From: Plenodomus lindquistii | Lineage: Eukaryota > Ascomycota > Dothideomycetes > Pleosporales > Leptosphaeriaceae | Direction: 5' to 3' | DNA: 64,000 nt | Assembly (NCBI GenBank): GCA_025504975.1 | Contig: JANUWI010000010.1 | Span: forward strand, 1,240,001 to 1,304,000 | Shown here: one piece after another, positions 22,501 through 33,312 of the stretch | Numbering within the stretch: the first letter of the stretch is position 1 | How the letters are laid out: the number at the start of each line of letters is the position of its first letter | Position numbers and translations under genes: made by a program | Notes under the pieces: generated by a model | Told to the model about the DNA's origin: nothing | Databases searched by the model: none | The model's input: only the letters and a program-made list of their open reading frames with translations

Positions 22501-25500
22501 GGAGTTCTTGGCCGCTTTGCCACCAGAGATCCGAGCAGAGCTGCTCGCACAAGAAGCGCAAGAGCGTCGCCGTCGTGAACGCGAGGAGAACCGTCGCCGC
22601 AACCAAGGTGCCGCTGCTGCACCCCAAGGAGAAGACATGGATGCCGCTAGCTTCCTTGCGTCTTTGGATCCCAACCTCCGCGCTGCTGTACTCATGGACA
22701 CTGACGAAGACACTCTGCGACAACTTCCCCCGGAGATCTCAGCAGAAGCCCGAGCATACGGAGGTGATCGCCGCCTCAATCAATTCGGTGAAATTAGTTA
22801 CCGACGCGACGGTCGCAGAGTCCAGCAAGACGACCCTACGCAGAAGAAGAAGGCTCGTCCTTGTGTACAGATGCTGGATAAAGCAGGTGTTGCTACACTA
22901 CTGAGGCTGATGTTCATTCCTCAACAAGGCAGCGCCAAATCTAGCCTCAGCTCTATTCTGCGATATGTGTGCGAGAACCGACAGAACCGCGCAGAAGTCA
23001 TCAGCATACTATTGTCTATCCTACAAGATGGTAGTGCTGACGTGAATGCGGTTGAGCGCAGCTTTGCTCAACTTTCAATTCGCGCCAAGCAGCCACAACA
23101 GCCTGCGGACAAAACTCCCAAGCTGTCGCGGAGGAACGGAGCTTTGTCCATCAACGCCGATGTCTCTCCACTCATGGTTGTTCAGCAGTGTTTGAATACA
23201 CTCACCCAGCTTACCGAGAAGAACCCAGCTGTATGGTCGTTCTTCCTCACTGAGCATGAGACTGGGGTTGGACTGAAGGGTCGTGCCAACCGCAAGGGCA
23301 AAGGCAAGGAGAGCAAGGCGAACAAGTACCCCGTGAATGCTCTTCTCACATTGCTGGACCGCAAACTCATTGTCGAGAGCTCGACAATCATGGAGCAGCT
23401 CACTACCTTACTCCGTGTCATCACAGCACCTTTACAGGCATTGAAGAAGGAGAAGGAGAAAGCAGCAGATGAAGCCAAGAAGACAGAAGAGACACCTGCC
23501 GCAGATCAGTCCGCCGAGAACGCAACTCCGACAATTGAGCAGCCAGAAGCTCGTACTGCCGATCAAGACACTGAGATGGCGAGCGTGTCGGAAGCACCAG
23601 TAGAGCCCAGCACCACCGAAGGCGAAGGTAGCGCATCTAAGCCTGACGAGACAAAGGTTGAAGACGATAAGACCAAGAAACACCGTGCTTTAGCACCTCC
23701 GGATGTGCCAGAAGCCAACCTGAGACTGGTAGCCAAGATCCTCGCTGCTCGCGAATGTAACAGCAAGGTATTCCAGGAGACGCTTTCTGTCATCAGCAAC
23801 TTGTCTCCCATCCCAGGTGCAAAGGAGATCTTTGGTCAGGAGCTACTTGGTATTGCCAAGGAGCTCGCTAGATCAACTCTGCAAGACCTTGTCAGCCTCA
23901 CCGTACAGGTGTCGAACGCAGAGTCACCTACTGATGTTCAGGGCATTGCGCTTGCCAAGTTTTCACCAGCAAGCTCCGACCAGACGAAGCTCCTGCGAGC
24001 ACTGACAGCTCTCGACTATCTCTTTGATCCGTCTCGCGATATCAAAGACAAGCCAGAGACTGCTGCAGAGGCATTGGAGCCAGCCCAGAAGGCGGACATA
24101 CTGCTGACCCTCTATGAAGACGCGGCTTTTGCACCTCTCTGGAACAAGCTCAGCGACTGTCTCACGGTCATCCGCCAGCGTGGCAACATGCTCAACATCG
24201 CTACAACGTTGCTCCCGCTCATCGAATCGCTCATGGTCGTCTGCAAGAACACTACACTCAAGGAGTTGCCAATTTCCAAGCTCGTTCCTAAGGAGTTCGC
24301 ACTTTCAAGCCCGCCACCAGAGAGCAAGATGGAAAATCTGTTCTTCAATTTCACTGAAGACCATCGCAAGATTTTGAACGATCTTGTTCGCCAGAATCCC
24401 AAGCTTATGAGCGGTACCTTTTCTCTACTGGTCAAGAACTCCAAGGTTCTGGAGTTCGACAACAAGCGCAACTACTTCAACCGAAAGCTTCATTCTCGCG
24501 GTGGCGATCGCCAAGCGCATCCTCCGCTGCAGTTGTCTGTTCGTCGTGATCAGGTGTTCTTGGACTCGTTCAAGTCCCTTTACTTCAAATCGGCGGATGA
24601 GATGAAGTACGGCAAGCTCAGCATTCGATTCCATGGGGAAGAGGGTGTTGACGCAGGTGGTGTTACTCGCGAATGGTTCCAAGTCATCTCTCGCCAGATG
24701 TTCAACGCTGATTACGCTCTTTTCGTGCCCGTCGCATCAGATCGTACAACCTTCCACCCCAATCGTCTCAGTTCCATCAATCCTGAGCACTTGATGTTTT
24801 TTAAGTTCATTGGACGTATCATCGGCAAAGCACTTTATGAAGGCCGTGTACTTGACTGTCATTTCTCTCGCGCAGTCTACAAGCAAATTATGGGCAAACA
24901 GGTCAACCTCAAGGACATGGAGACGCTCGACTTGGAGTACTATAAGTCACTGGAATGGATGCTCCACAACGACATTACCGACATCATTACTGAAACTTTC
25001 TCCGTCGAAGTAGAAGCCTTTGGTGAGATGCAAGTCGTCGATCTCATCGAAAACGGTCGTAACATTCCTGTCACCGAGGACAACAAGCAAGAATACATCC
25101 GCCTCATCACGGAGCACCGCCTTACTGGCGCCGTCCAAGAACAACTCGAACACTTCCTCAAAGGCTTCCATGACATTGTCCCCGCAGAACTCGTCTCCAT
25201 ATTCAGCGAACAGGAACTCGAGCTGCTCATCTCCGGGCTTCCAGACATCAACGTCGACGACTGGAAGAACAACACAGAATACCACAACTACACTGCTGCG
25301 TCGCCGCAAATCCAGTGGTTCTGGCGCGCCATTCGCACGTTCGAGAAGGAAGAGCAAGCCAAGCTGCTGCAATTCATTACAGGCACGAGCAAGGTTCCGT
25401 TGAATGGATTCAAGGAACTAGAGGGTATGAATGGCTTCAGCAAGTTCAACATTCACAGGGACTACGGGAGCAAGGATCGTTTGCCGAGTAGCCATACTTG

Positions 25501-25662
25501 CTTTAATCGTAAGTTCACCGCCTTATCTTTCCTTTCTTCGAAGAATAATTACTGACATGTGGCATAGAGCTCGATCTGCCAGAGTACGAATCGTACGAGG
25601 ACCTTCGCAAGGCACTGTACACGGCCATGACGGCTGGTGGCGAATACTTTGGCTTCGCCTAA
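13587..25662 (+). CDS. TOM1: Giant HECT-type E3 ubiquitin ligase, Tom1/HUWE1/Ptr1 family
   Basis: Four exons, 13587-13631, 13680-21183, 21231-25508 and 25568-25662, give 3973 aa. The 15-codon first exon (MKIKKQATSRHESTL) is needed to match the family N-terminus; introns are 48, 47 and 59 nt. Order: N-terminal armadillo-like regions (DUF908 and DUF913 type, with WPFPRGDAYHWIPALNRFD), a UBA-like segment at ~1443-1475, a long acidic domain (~2283-2542), a charged Glu/Arg coiled coil (~2755-2800), three ubiquitin-binding-motif repeats near 2875-3010 (ALPEEMREEVL, ALPPEIRAELL, SLDPNLRAAVL), and the HECT domain (~3620-3973) with catalytic Cys3940 in SSHTCFN. The last intron splits the codon two residues after this Cys. 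Tom1 ligases act in mRNA export, excess histone and orphan ribosomal protein turnover. Confidence 0.97.
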
Positions 25663-26146
25663 GCTTGTCGCACTCACGGTCACAACATACCTAGAGCGCA
25701 ACGAAAACGAAGAAGAATGTACACAAAATCATGATTGCGAGACCGATTACACAAACACTTCGACGAGCTATATATTTACGACACGATGACCATGGGAGCA
25801 TAAAGCTTGCATTGCTGGCGCTGGGCGAGTGGTTGGTGGATAGGCCGTTAGGAGGATATCTACATACCCGGTTTTCGGTAGTTTTCTTTTTGTATGAGTA
25901 ACGAAAAGGCTGTGGAGGCCATAGTGGATGTATATGGGTAAACACGCGGCTCAGCGGCGGCGATTCTGCAGATGGGAGCGGACTGGGAGTGCAGGCCCAT
26001 GTTCGTTTTCGATGGGGGATTGCTCGTTGCTGGTTTGTCGGTTCAGATAGGGGGTGAATGGAGTTTTTTATTGTTTGGGGAGTAGATAGTTTGAATGAGT
26101 GGAGTCTTTGCTCAGAATTTGGTTTGTACGAGTGTGATGACGTGCG

Positions 26147-26202
<56 letters not shown>

Positions 26203-27359
26203 TGTTGAAGATGTGTGTGAGTGTCGGGATCCTATGCCTTGATGATATTATGAGATTTGCAATCGCTCAGGAGATTCTTCTACGACGCACGCAGAGACTG
26301 GTGGACGGAAGTTTGCACTCGCGTTGCGTACTGAGGTGCGAGATACAGTATCATATTTCCAGCCTGCGATGTCTCAGTCCTATGTGGCGCTCAGTGCTCC
26401 GCATAGTTGGTCTTCGCAGGGAGTATGTACTGATTGGACAGGTAGACTGGTAGTCGATGGTCACTCAGCTTAACTGGGGAATACCCAGGAATTTTTGACA
26501 GATGTTAGGCATCAATGCTACGAAAACCTTGCTTGAAGCTATGTGCTAAGGTCCAGTACAGCGAAACATGCATGGTGCTTGCAATGGCTGAGTCCAAGGT
26601 GTGTGTGGTCCTTGGTATTGAAGACATGCTAGAAGGATTTTCCCAAATTTGGGATTGTACGTCGGAGGGTTGGATTTCGATACCGAAAAATGTTGACAGG
26701 CGTGGGGGTGGTCGTTGCTACAGTAGGACCGGACGCATGCTGCGCGGCGGCAGGCTGCTCATGCTTGTGTTGAAACCTCCGCACAGGGTGATCTGACCTT
26801 ATTCTAGAGTCGCCTCGCCCCTACAATAGTCTGATTCTCAACGGTGGTTACGGGCGGCTAGGACAAAATCTCATTGGAATGTCGTTGATGTCGACACCCA
26901 CTAGTCTACAGCGTTTGTGACTGCCGCGGCCTGGCGGTAAGCACCAGGAACAACCCGACATGCACATGTGCACTGCGCCGAGAGCATTGTATCAAATCAG
27001 CAAGTACGTTCAATTCGTGCGTGAATTATATCTTCACATAGCGTGCTCAACGGTGCATGCAATCTCAATGATCATTCAGCCATTGTCACGTTTTGGGTTA
27101 GCGGCTCCTATTGCCTCACAACCACGGCCCCCGGCAGGCCGTTAGTTTAACCATCATACATTCATTGGAAACATTTCTTTCGGCAAACAACACCGTCCAA
27201 GCAACTTCACCTGGCAGGTAGCCCATTGTGGTACAAATACTAAACCCAACCGAGCGCATAAGTTCTTGGCTCCACCTACCTATCCAACCTCTACCCTGAC
27301 TTGTCCACTAAATCTTGTCGCCCCGCAGCGCAATATCAGACACGGCTTCTCACTCCAAC
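25663..27359. other. 1.7-kb intergenic region, no gene recognised
   Basis: Contains TOM1's 3' region, a long TG microsatellite and only short frames. The right end is a C/A-rich leader before the next gene. Confidence 0.5.
26148..26201 (+). repeat. (TG)27 microsatellite
   Basis: 54 nt of uninterrupted TG dinucleotides about 490 bp past the TOM1 stop codon. It creates a false Val/Cys-repeat open frame at 26058-26453. Confidence 0.97.
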
Positions 27360-28706
27360 ATGGCAATGCTTGCTGCGGCAGATACAACAACAGCGCTCAA
27401 CAAGTCTGGATCAAATCATACCACCCTTTTCAAAGCACTCCTCGACGACAACAAGCTTGCGCCACACAAGTGCAATGCCGGGGCAGTTCAACGGCGGGGC
27501 TTTGGTCCTACAGATGCTCATTACCCTCAATTGAGTCGCGAGATAGCTCCCTATAGCAAATCAGATCCATTGACACTACAAGAGCTGCAAGATATGTGCT
27601 TGCGCGAGCTGTCCAGGGTACGCGACTATTTCGGCGATCGCCCGATATACTGGGCGCCCTCCGGTGACGATGAGGACGCGAGCGAAGCAAACGGCCAAGG
27701 TCTTACTTTGCAGCTGATCCGGAGTCTTACCGACCCTGACATCATTGCAAAAGACGCAGTCGCGTGCTTCCCAAGCGAAGCCCTAGATCAAATATGTATA
27801 GACGCAGATCTTGCACCGCCAGATGACATTCTACACACAAGCCACGCAACTTGCACCATCATTTCCAAAGACACGCTCATTCCACTACAGCATAGTAACG
27901 AAGGCACCACCACCGTCACCGTTCTAGTAGGTTCCATGATCTGGATCATCTGGCCACCTACACTGCGCAATCTCAACATTCTGCAAACAGCATACGAAGC
28001 ATTCGCCCCGGAGTGCAAGAAGGCGGCACTAGACGTCACGCGTGATCTTGAAGGCGGCATAGTACTGCAGCAGATTGAGGGCGAGGGTCTGCGCATTCCG
28101 CCATATTGTCCAATGATGGGACTTCCACTACATACCTCTGTCCTCGCTACAACTTCCACAACCACCGTGGGCAATTTCATCTCAATGCTACAAAAGGCGC
28201 CGTTGCTCAAAGCATGGTTCAGGACGGAAATAGACGGCAAGCGCAAGCAGTCTGAGTTTGTGAATAGGATGCTGAATTGCCTGGATCTCCTCCTCAATGG
28301 GGAAATGGACCCTGACTCTGAAAGGTTCGACATGACGCTGGCACTTCCCAGGGATGGGAGTGGGCCACTGAACGATTTATTGACCGCGTGGGACAATATC
28401 AAGGACGGGCTTGCGGAACTACTAGGGCCAGCGGATGCTACAGCTCTTGCGGATATTTGGGCAGATTTCCTCATCGATGCAAAGGGCAGGGAGTGCAGGA
28501 TTTGTGGCTGGATAACTAGGAATAAGTTGAGGATGATGCGGGGTCACTTTGTTGAGCAGCATTGGGTAAAAGAGAAGGGCAAGAAGAGGATGGATTCGGC
28601 GGCTTTTGATGATCAGATGGAGGGACAAGAGAGTGATGGAGCGGTTGATATGGTGGCTAGCATTGAGGGAGCGGCGCAAGACGGCATGCATACGGTGGTA
28701 GATTGA
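27360..28706 (+). CDS. Orphan protein with JmjC-like core and C-terminal zinc-finger motif
   Basis: A 448-aa frame from the ATG at 27360; an in-frame TTG 45 nt upstream is not used. The middle contains a pattern I associate with a large, unnamed fungal family distantly like JmjC/cupin proteins: GSMIWIIWPPTLRNLNILQ, then LEGGIVLQQIEGEGLRIPPYCPM, then TSVLATTSTTTVGNF and LLKAWFRTE. I cannot find the HxD...H iron site, so catalysis is doubtful. Near the end a C-x2-C-x13-H-x4-H motif (CRICGW ... GHFVEQHW) resembles a single C2H2 finger, followed by a basic patch and an acidic tail. A nuclear or chromatin role would fit but is only inference. No introns are needed. Confidence 0.72.
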   Translation: MAMLAAADTTTALNKSGSNHTTLFKALLDDNKLAPHKCNAGAVQRRGFGPTDAHYPQLSREIAPYSKSDPLTLQELQDMCLRELSRVRDYFGDRPIYWAPSGDDEDASEANGQGLTLQLIRSLTDPDIIAKDAVACFPSEALDQICIDADLAPPDDILHTSHATCTIISKDTLIPLQHSNEGTTTVTVLVGSMIWIIWPPTLRNLNILQTAYEAFAPECKKAALDVTRDLEGGIVLQQIEGEGLRIPPYCPMMGLPLHTSVLATTSTTTVGNFISMLQKAPLLKAWFRTEIDGKRKQSEFVNRMLNCLDLLLNGEMDPDSERFDMTLALPRDGSGPLNDLLTAWDNIKDGLAELLGPADATALADIWADFLIDAKGRECRICGWITRNKLRMMRGHFVEQHWVKEKGKKRMDSAAFDDQMEGQESDGAVDMVASIEGAAQDGMHTVVD

Positions 28707-28845
28707 TGAGGTGATGATGAAGGAGAGGCAAGCCGGCTGATGAATGCAGTGTTCACGGCTTTGGGGTCAACACAATAGGGAACGATATATCAACAAAAAA
28801 GAATTGGAAAAGCCCCTGGAGGCCAATGTACACCTTGCACAGCAT

Positions 28846-29667
28846 CTATTGCCAAGGAAAGCGTAAAATTGCTCCACGTTTTCGTGTATTGATTGGCTGT
28901 AGTGAATGACTAACCATACAATCTTTCATGAGCTGGAAGATCCAGACAATGGGCACTTTGGTTGTGACGCTCGGCATCGTACCTACAAGCACACTGACCT
29001 TGCTAGGCAAATTGTCCTCCAGATGCCGCCTGGTCGCTTCAAGCAATCTTTTTTTCTCTGGTCCTACCCCATACGCCGTGGAGCTGTATCCCGTCAACAG
29101 GATACTGACTTCCCTCAGTCGAGTTTGCCGATTCAGACCCATGACCAGGGGATCGCGTATTTCATGAGCAAGTTTCATGGTAAAAGCTGCTTCCAGATTA
29201 CGTTCCACACAACTGAATTCGACGTACTCCAAGCTGTGACACTCTTGAAGAAGTCGGAGAAACATGTATGATATGTTACCAGTCTTGACCGAAGTGATAA
29301 AGTTGCGGTACTGGACACATTTCGGGAGTTGGGTTAGAAGCCTCAATGTGTCCCTGTCACCTTCCACAGCGAACTGTCGTGATCTGATGAAAAGCGGCAC
29401 GGCTTCAGCGTAAAGCTGCTTGTTGACGAAACAAGTTTCAGGTAAAAGACCTGTTGTGTATTAGCAGATGAACAGGCCCAGCATACAAGGTAAATGCATA
29501 CTTTGACCTGGCTTTACTCTGTGTTCGTCGACCCATACGTAGTTTGACGGCAATCCGGACCCAGGCTCATCTTCCTTGTCTGACGAAAACACGTAGCCGA
29601 AGATCCTGTTGCGTAGTTCTCGTGGTAGCTCGAGTAGCGGGGATGGATCGTTGTTGTTGGTAGCCAT
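28846..29667 (-). CDS. F-box-like domain protein
   Basis: Two exons, 29667-29502 and 29450-28846 (51-nt intron, GTATGC donor, GCTAATAC branch), giving 256 aa. The start region SPLLELPRELRNRIFGYVF is the short F-box-like motif found in very many fungal proteins; the splice produces LLPETCFVNKQLYAEAVPLFI, the usual continuation. The rest (residues ~85-256) is a helix-strand mix without recognisable repeats. In these families the F-box part may bind Skp1 of an SCF ligase, with a variable C-terminus as substrate region, but most members are untested. A further in-frame ATG at 29739 would add 24 residues; I prefer 29667 because the F-box then lies right at the N-terminus as usual. Confidence 0.75.
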
Positions 29668-30604
29668 GTTGGCCTGCAATTTTGAACAGTCAAGATGAAT
29701 ATTGGTGGAGGTGAGGTGGGGAAGGAAAGGCGCGAACATTAGGAATTTATATAGTGGTAGAGACGCACGGTACGTATCCTGTGAGGTGTGTGTAACCCTG
29801 CAGGGGCTGAATCATACGGGAACAAACATGGATCCACATCGACACATGAGAGGGAATTATGGTGCACTCCGCATCCTAACCCAACATTCAACTAAAATCT
29901 AAGTTGTCTGATCTTCATCACTCTGCAAACTTCTCCTGAGCTGTGGTGGCTTTTGCAAGGTATGCTGTGAGGGTTATCAGTCATTAGGTGGGAGGGTGGA
30001 CGCCATTGCGCGGAGGCGAGCGCGGATAGCTGCAGGAACATGAGACGTCGTCGCCAGCCAACGACAGATCGCCTCCGCGGGCCAGCGGCTATCGTATCCA
30101 TGGTAACGTCATAGGTAGTGACGGACGTAAGTACATGGAAAGAACAATGCAGATGGCAATGGAACAGGGAAAAGCAGCACAACAGCTTGAATGCGGCGAT
30201 CTACGCCTCTGGCGATAACATGCTTTCACCACGTCCATGACATCCCTGCTTGATCAATCACTACAGAAATACTCAGAAAAACGGCATCTCGACATGGAAA
30301 CTCAAGTCAAGCTTCCCGTCTAGCGTTATCAACACCTTCAGAAGGGCGTCCAACAGGACCTACAGATACTTGCATAATATGCTAATTCGGCAACACCTAC
30401 TTTCTTATTCGCTCGGTGAATTTCTATTCTTTACCCTTTTGGGGCAGTGTCCTTAACGGAAAGGAAGCTGATGCTGAAGAAATTTACATTAGAAACTACC
30501 GGCAAACAGAAGAAGGTGATCCTTTATAGTGGTGTGCACTATCGCAGAATACGTGTCATCGAATTCATGTGACTGCCTTTGTTTATATTGAGTGAAGTAT
30601 ATGC
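29668..30604. other. Intergenic region, no gene recognised
   Basis: Between the F-box-like gene (promoter side) and the 3' end of the transporter gene. Only short frames. Confidence 0.5.
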
Positions 30605-32456
30605 TCAATGTGCAAACCTGAAGTCCAATCTTTTGTTACCCTTGTCCTTCGTAGTTGCCAAATATGTCTCCTTCTCATCATCACTCATGTTACCCCAAAC
30701 GCGCTCCCTCTTCTTATTGACCATTACGTAGAACACCTTCGCTCCAATGAAGAGTGCAAAATTGTACGCGCAGATCGCAATCAAGACCTTGTTGCCTCGC
30801 CTGTACAACGGCTTATCGTCATCGCGGTAAATGTTCTGACTAATGATACTGCTCGCCTGAACAGTCATGTTGTAAACAGCGGACGCGACGGTACGTGTGC
30901 GTACAGTACCTGCATTGCGGGAGGTGATGGCAACGAGAATGGCATGCACATATGGGTGACCGACTACTAGTGTTGCAAGGGTCCAGCGGGCCCAGGGCGA
31001 AGCACCTACCGCGAGGAACTCGAGTGCGATGAGAAGAGGCAAGACCCAAATTTGGGAAACTAGGCAAACGAGGAAGCGTTGGTTGATGCGTTCGGAGACC
31101 CAAGTCCAGAAGAGAAGTTGAATGATGAAGAGCGCGTATGCGGGGATCTAATGGGAGTCAGTGACAGCTGTCAAGGACAACATGGACAATGAAATGCACC
31201 TACTGTGAGTAAATTTGTTTCAAAAGTGCCGAAGCCAAGTGACCGGAGTTGAAGAGTCAGATAAGAGCTGACCGGCGATGATGGAATTGACCAGGTAAGG
31301 CCGATGAGGTAGATTGGCCACATGTGGTAGTCGCTGATACACTCCCAAAGCATGGTTATGCTTAGACCCTGGCGGTTGTGCATATCTCCTTTGCTGGGGT
31401 CATCTCTTAGGATTCGGTTGACCATGATCTTCTCTTCCCTTTCGTTAAACCATCCCTTCTTGCTACGGAACGGGTTCCAAGTCTTGCTTGCAGTCTGGGT
31501 CGGGCTCGGCGGAAGATAGAACCAGGATGCGATACCAATCAAGCCAGTGAGTAGCCCCTCCAAAGCAAACAACCAACGCCATCCTTCCATTCCATTGTGG
31601 CCACGTAGTCGAAGTATACCGAATGCAAAGAAGGCTGAGACGATTTGTGTTGACTGATAGGACACCCAAAACCAACTCAGACGGCCAGGAAGTTCCCAAC
31701 CGGTGTAGAAGTAGCTGAGGTACAAGATATTGTCGGGGATGAAGCCACCTTCGATGAGGCCCAACAGCGCGCGGCAGGCGATGAAGGAGCCCCGCCCACT
31801 AAGGAATGCCTGCAGGCTGGCGACAAGACTCCAAGAGACCATCTGGACAGGAATCCAGTTGTCAGGTCCTAACTTCTTGCTAATGAGCTGAGAAGGTAAC
31901 TCTGCAGCAAGAAAACAAGCGTAGAAGATGGTTTGGCCGGTGTTGTAGTCGTTGGTGTTCATGCCCAGATCGCCCAGCATATTGTCGCTCAAGGCTTGTG
32001 AGATATTTCCCCTGTCCAATTGGAGGGCGAAGAACATCAAGCACACCCATGTGCAGATTCGCTTGTCAATCTAGACTTTGTTAGTTGTAATTCAGAAGTA
32101 GACTTGACGTGATAGTATACCTTCCGGACCACTCTCTTCTCCTCTTCCGGTTCCCAATTGAAGTCGGGATCATATCGATGAATTCCCTCATAAGTCTCGA
32201 CAGGTCGGTAATGGTCTGTTCCTAGTCCCTTGGTTGCCCAGGTCGATGAACCTTTTAACTTGCCCCAGAAGTCAGGTTTGCTGACTTCCACATCGCTACT
32301 GCTGGCGCTGCCGGCAATCTGAACTTCATTTTTTCCATCGATAGGAAGATCACCACTAGAGTCAGCTGTTGTAGCCTGAGAGCGTGCCATGCTGCGCCAC
32401 GACTTCAGAAGCGGTTCTTGGTCGTCTTGGGACGGTCTTGGACTTGGATAGGACAT
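30605..32456 (-). CDS. MFS transporter, anion:cation symporter (Dal5/Soa1-like) family
   Basis: Three exons, 32456-32121, 32070-31204 and 31147-30605, give 581 aa; introns are 50 and 56 nt. A ~115-residue polar N-terminal tail is followed by about 12 hydrophobic segments. Family hallmarks: RKIDKRICTWVCLMFFALQLDRGNISQA, LPSQLISKKLGPDNWIP, the ALLGLIEGGFIPDNILYLSYFYT segment, and a cytosolic loop with FNEREEKIMVNRILRDDPSKGD. This is the fungal group with allantoate, nicotinate, pantothenate and sulfonate permeases at the plasma membrane. The divergent neighbour is a TauD/Jlp1-type dioxygenase, so sulfonate uptake (as for yeast Soa1) is the most attractive guess; nicotinate, allantoate or other anions remain possible. 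All splice junctions keep frame and restore the FETNLLTIPAYALF join. Confidence 0.9.
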
Positions 32457-33312
32457 AGCTTATAAAGGATTCCTTGGCCCGTGAAACGAGCAGCGTAGTA
32501 TTGAAAATTCAACCCCTGGTTGCAACATGTGGATGAGCTCCACGAAGTATTGGGATCCATCGTCCTTTAGCGTAATGGTACTCGTGTCGACATTGTTTTC
32601 CAAACCCGATATGCCTCCGATTTAGGCTTGCATAGACGCGTTTAGCATGGGTAGGAGGCAGCTACGCTGTCATACCAGTTGACAAAGCTTGTTATTATCG
32701 CCAGCACGCAAAGTGCTTGTAAGATGTCGTTTCTTGCGCCGTCGAGGTCCTTGTGTTTGCCTGAGGTTGATTCGCTATGGTCAGGTTTGATGGGGAATTG
32801 CGTGATTGGCCAGGGTCGTAACGACATCAACGCCATGCTTTATTCCCACCTTTGCCCCATTGTCGGTTCTTAAAAGCCATTGACTCCAGATCAGCCGCAG
32901 TTACGATCCAGCGAACCCTGGCGTGTGGGTGCTCGGGTCCACCAAGCCTTGTGCATGTTCCGTCCTATGCCACTTCTGGCAGCCCAGACGCGATAAGAAC
33001 AAATGGAGTAATACACTGCATACCTGATGCCATCTATCCCGAATCTGATTGACTCGGCTATATCGCGGTACTTGACATGACTGGAGATTCATAGAGGGGG
33101 TTCCCCTCGCTGCCGTTACTCAAGACAGAACATTGCCACTTCTTAGAGCGAGCGGGGTTACGCGAAGGAGGCGACGGTTATTCGTAACGTGATGATTTCA
33201 GAGACCGACAATCGGATGGCGTATTTTCAATATAAGAAGACGTCGATGGCTCAGATTCACCCACCTTAAAGTAGTGCAATAGCTCCACGAACTTTACCTA
33301 GCATCTATCATC
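32457..33312. promoter_or_regulatory. Shared divergent promoter of transporter and dioxygenase genes
   Basis: 856 bp between two divergent start codons. A TATAAG lies at 33231-33236, 77-82 nt before the dioxygenase ATG. I looked by eye for the Neurospora CYS3-type site (ATGRYRYCAT) and found no full match, only partial ones near 33190 and 33215. Short frames here have no family support. Confidence 0.5.

Noticed and set aside
26058..26453. 131-codon frame with a Val/Cys repeat
   Set aside because: Produced by the TG microsatellite; no family features outside it.
32457..33312. CYS3/Met4-type binding sites in the divergent promoter
   Set aside because: Only partial matches by eye; nothing that meets the full palindrome.
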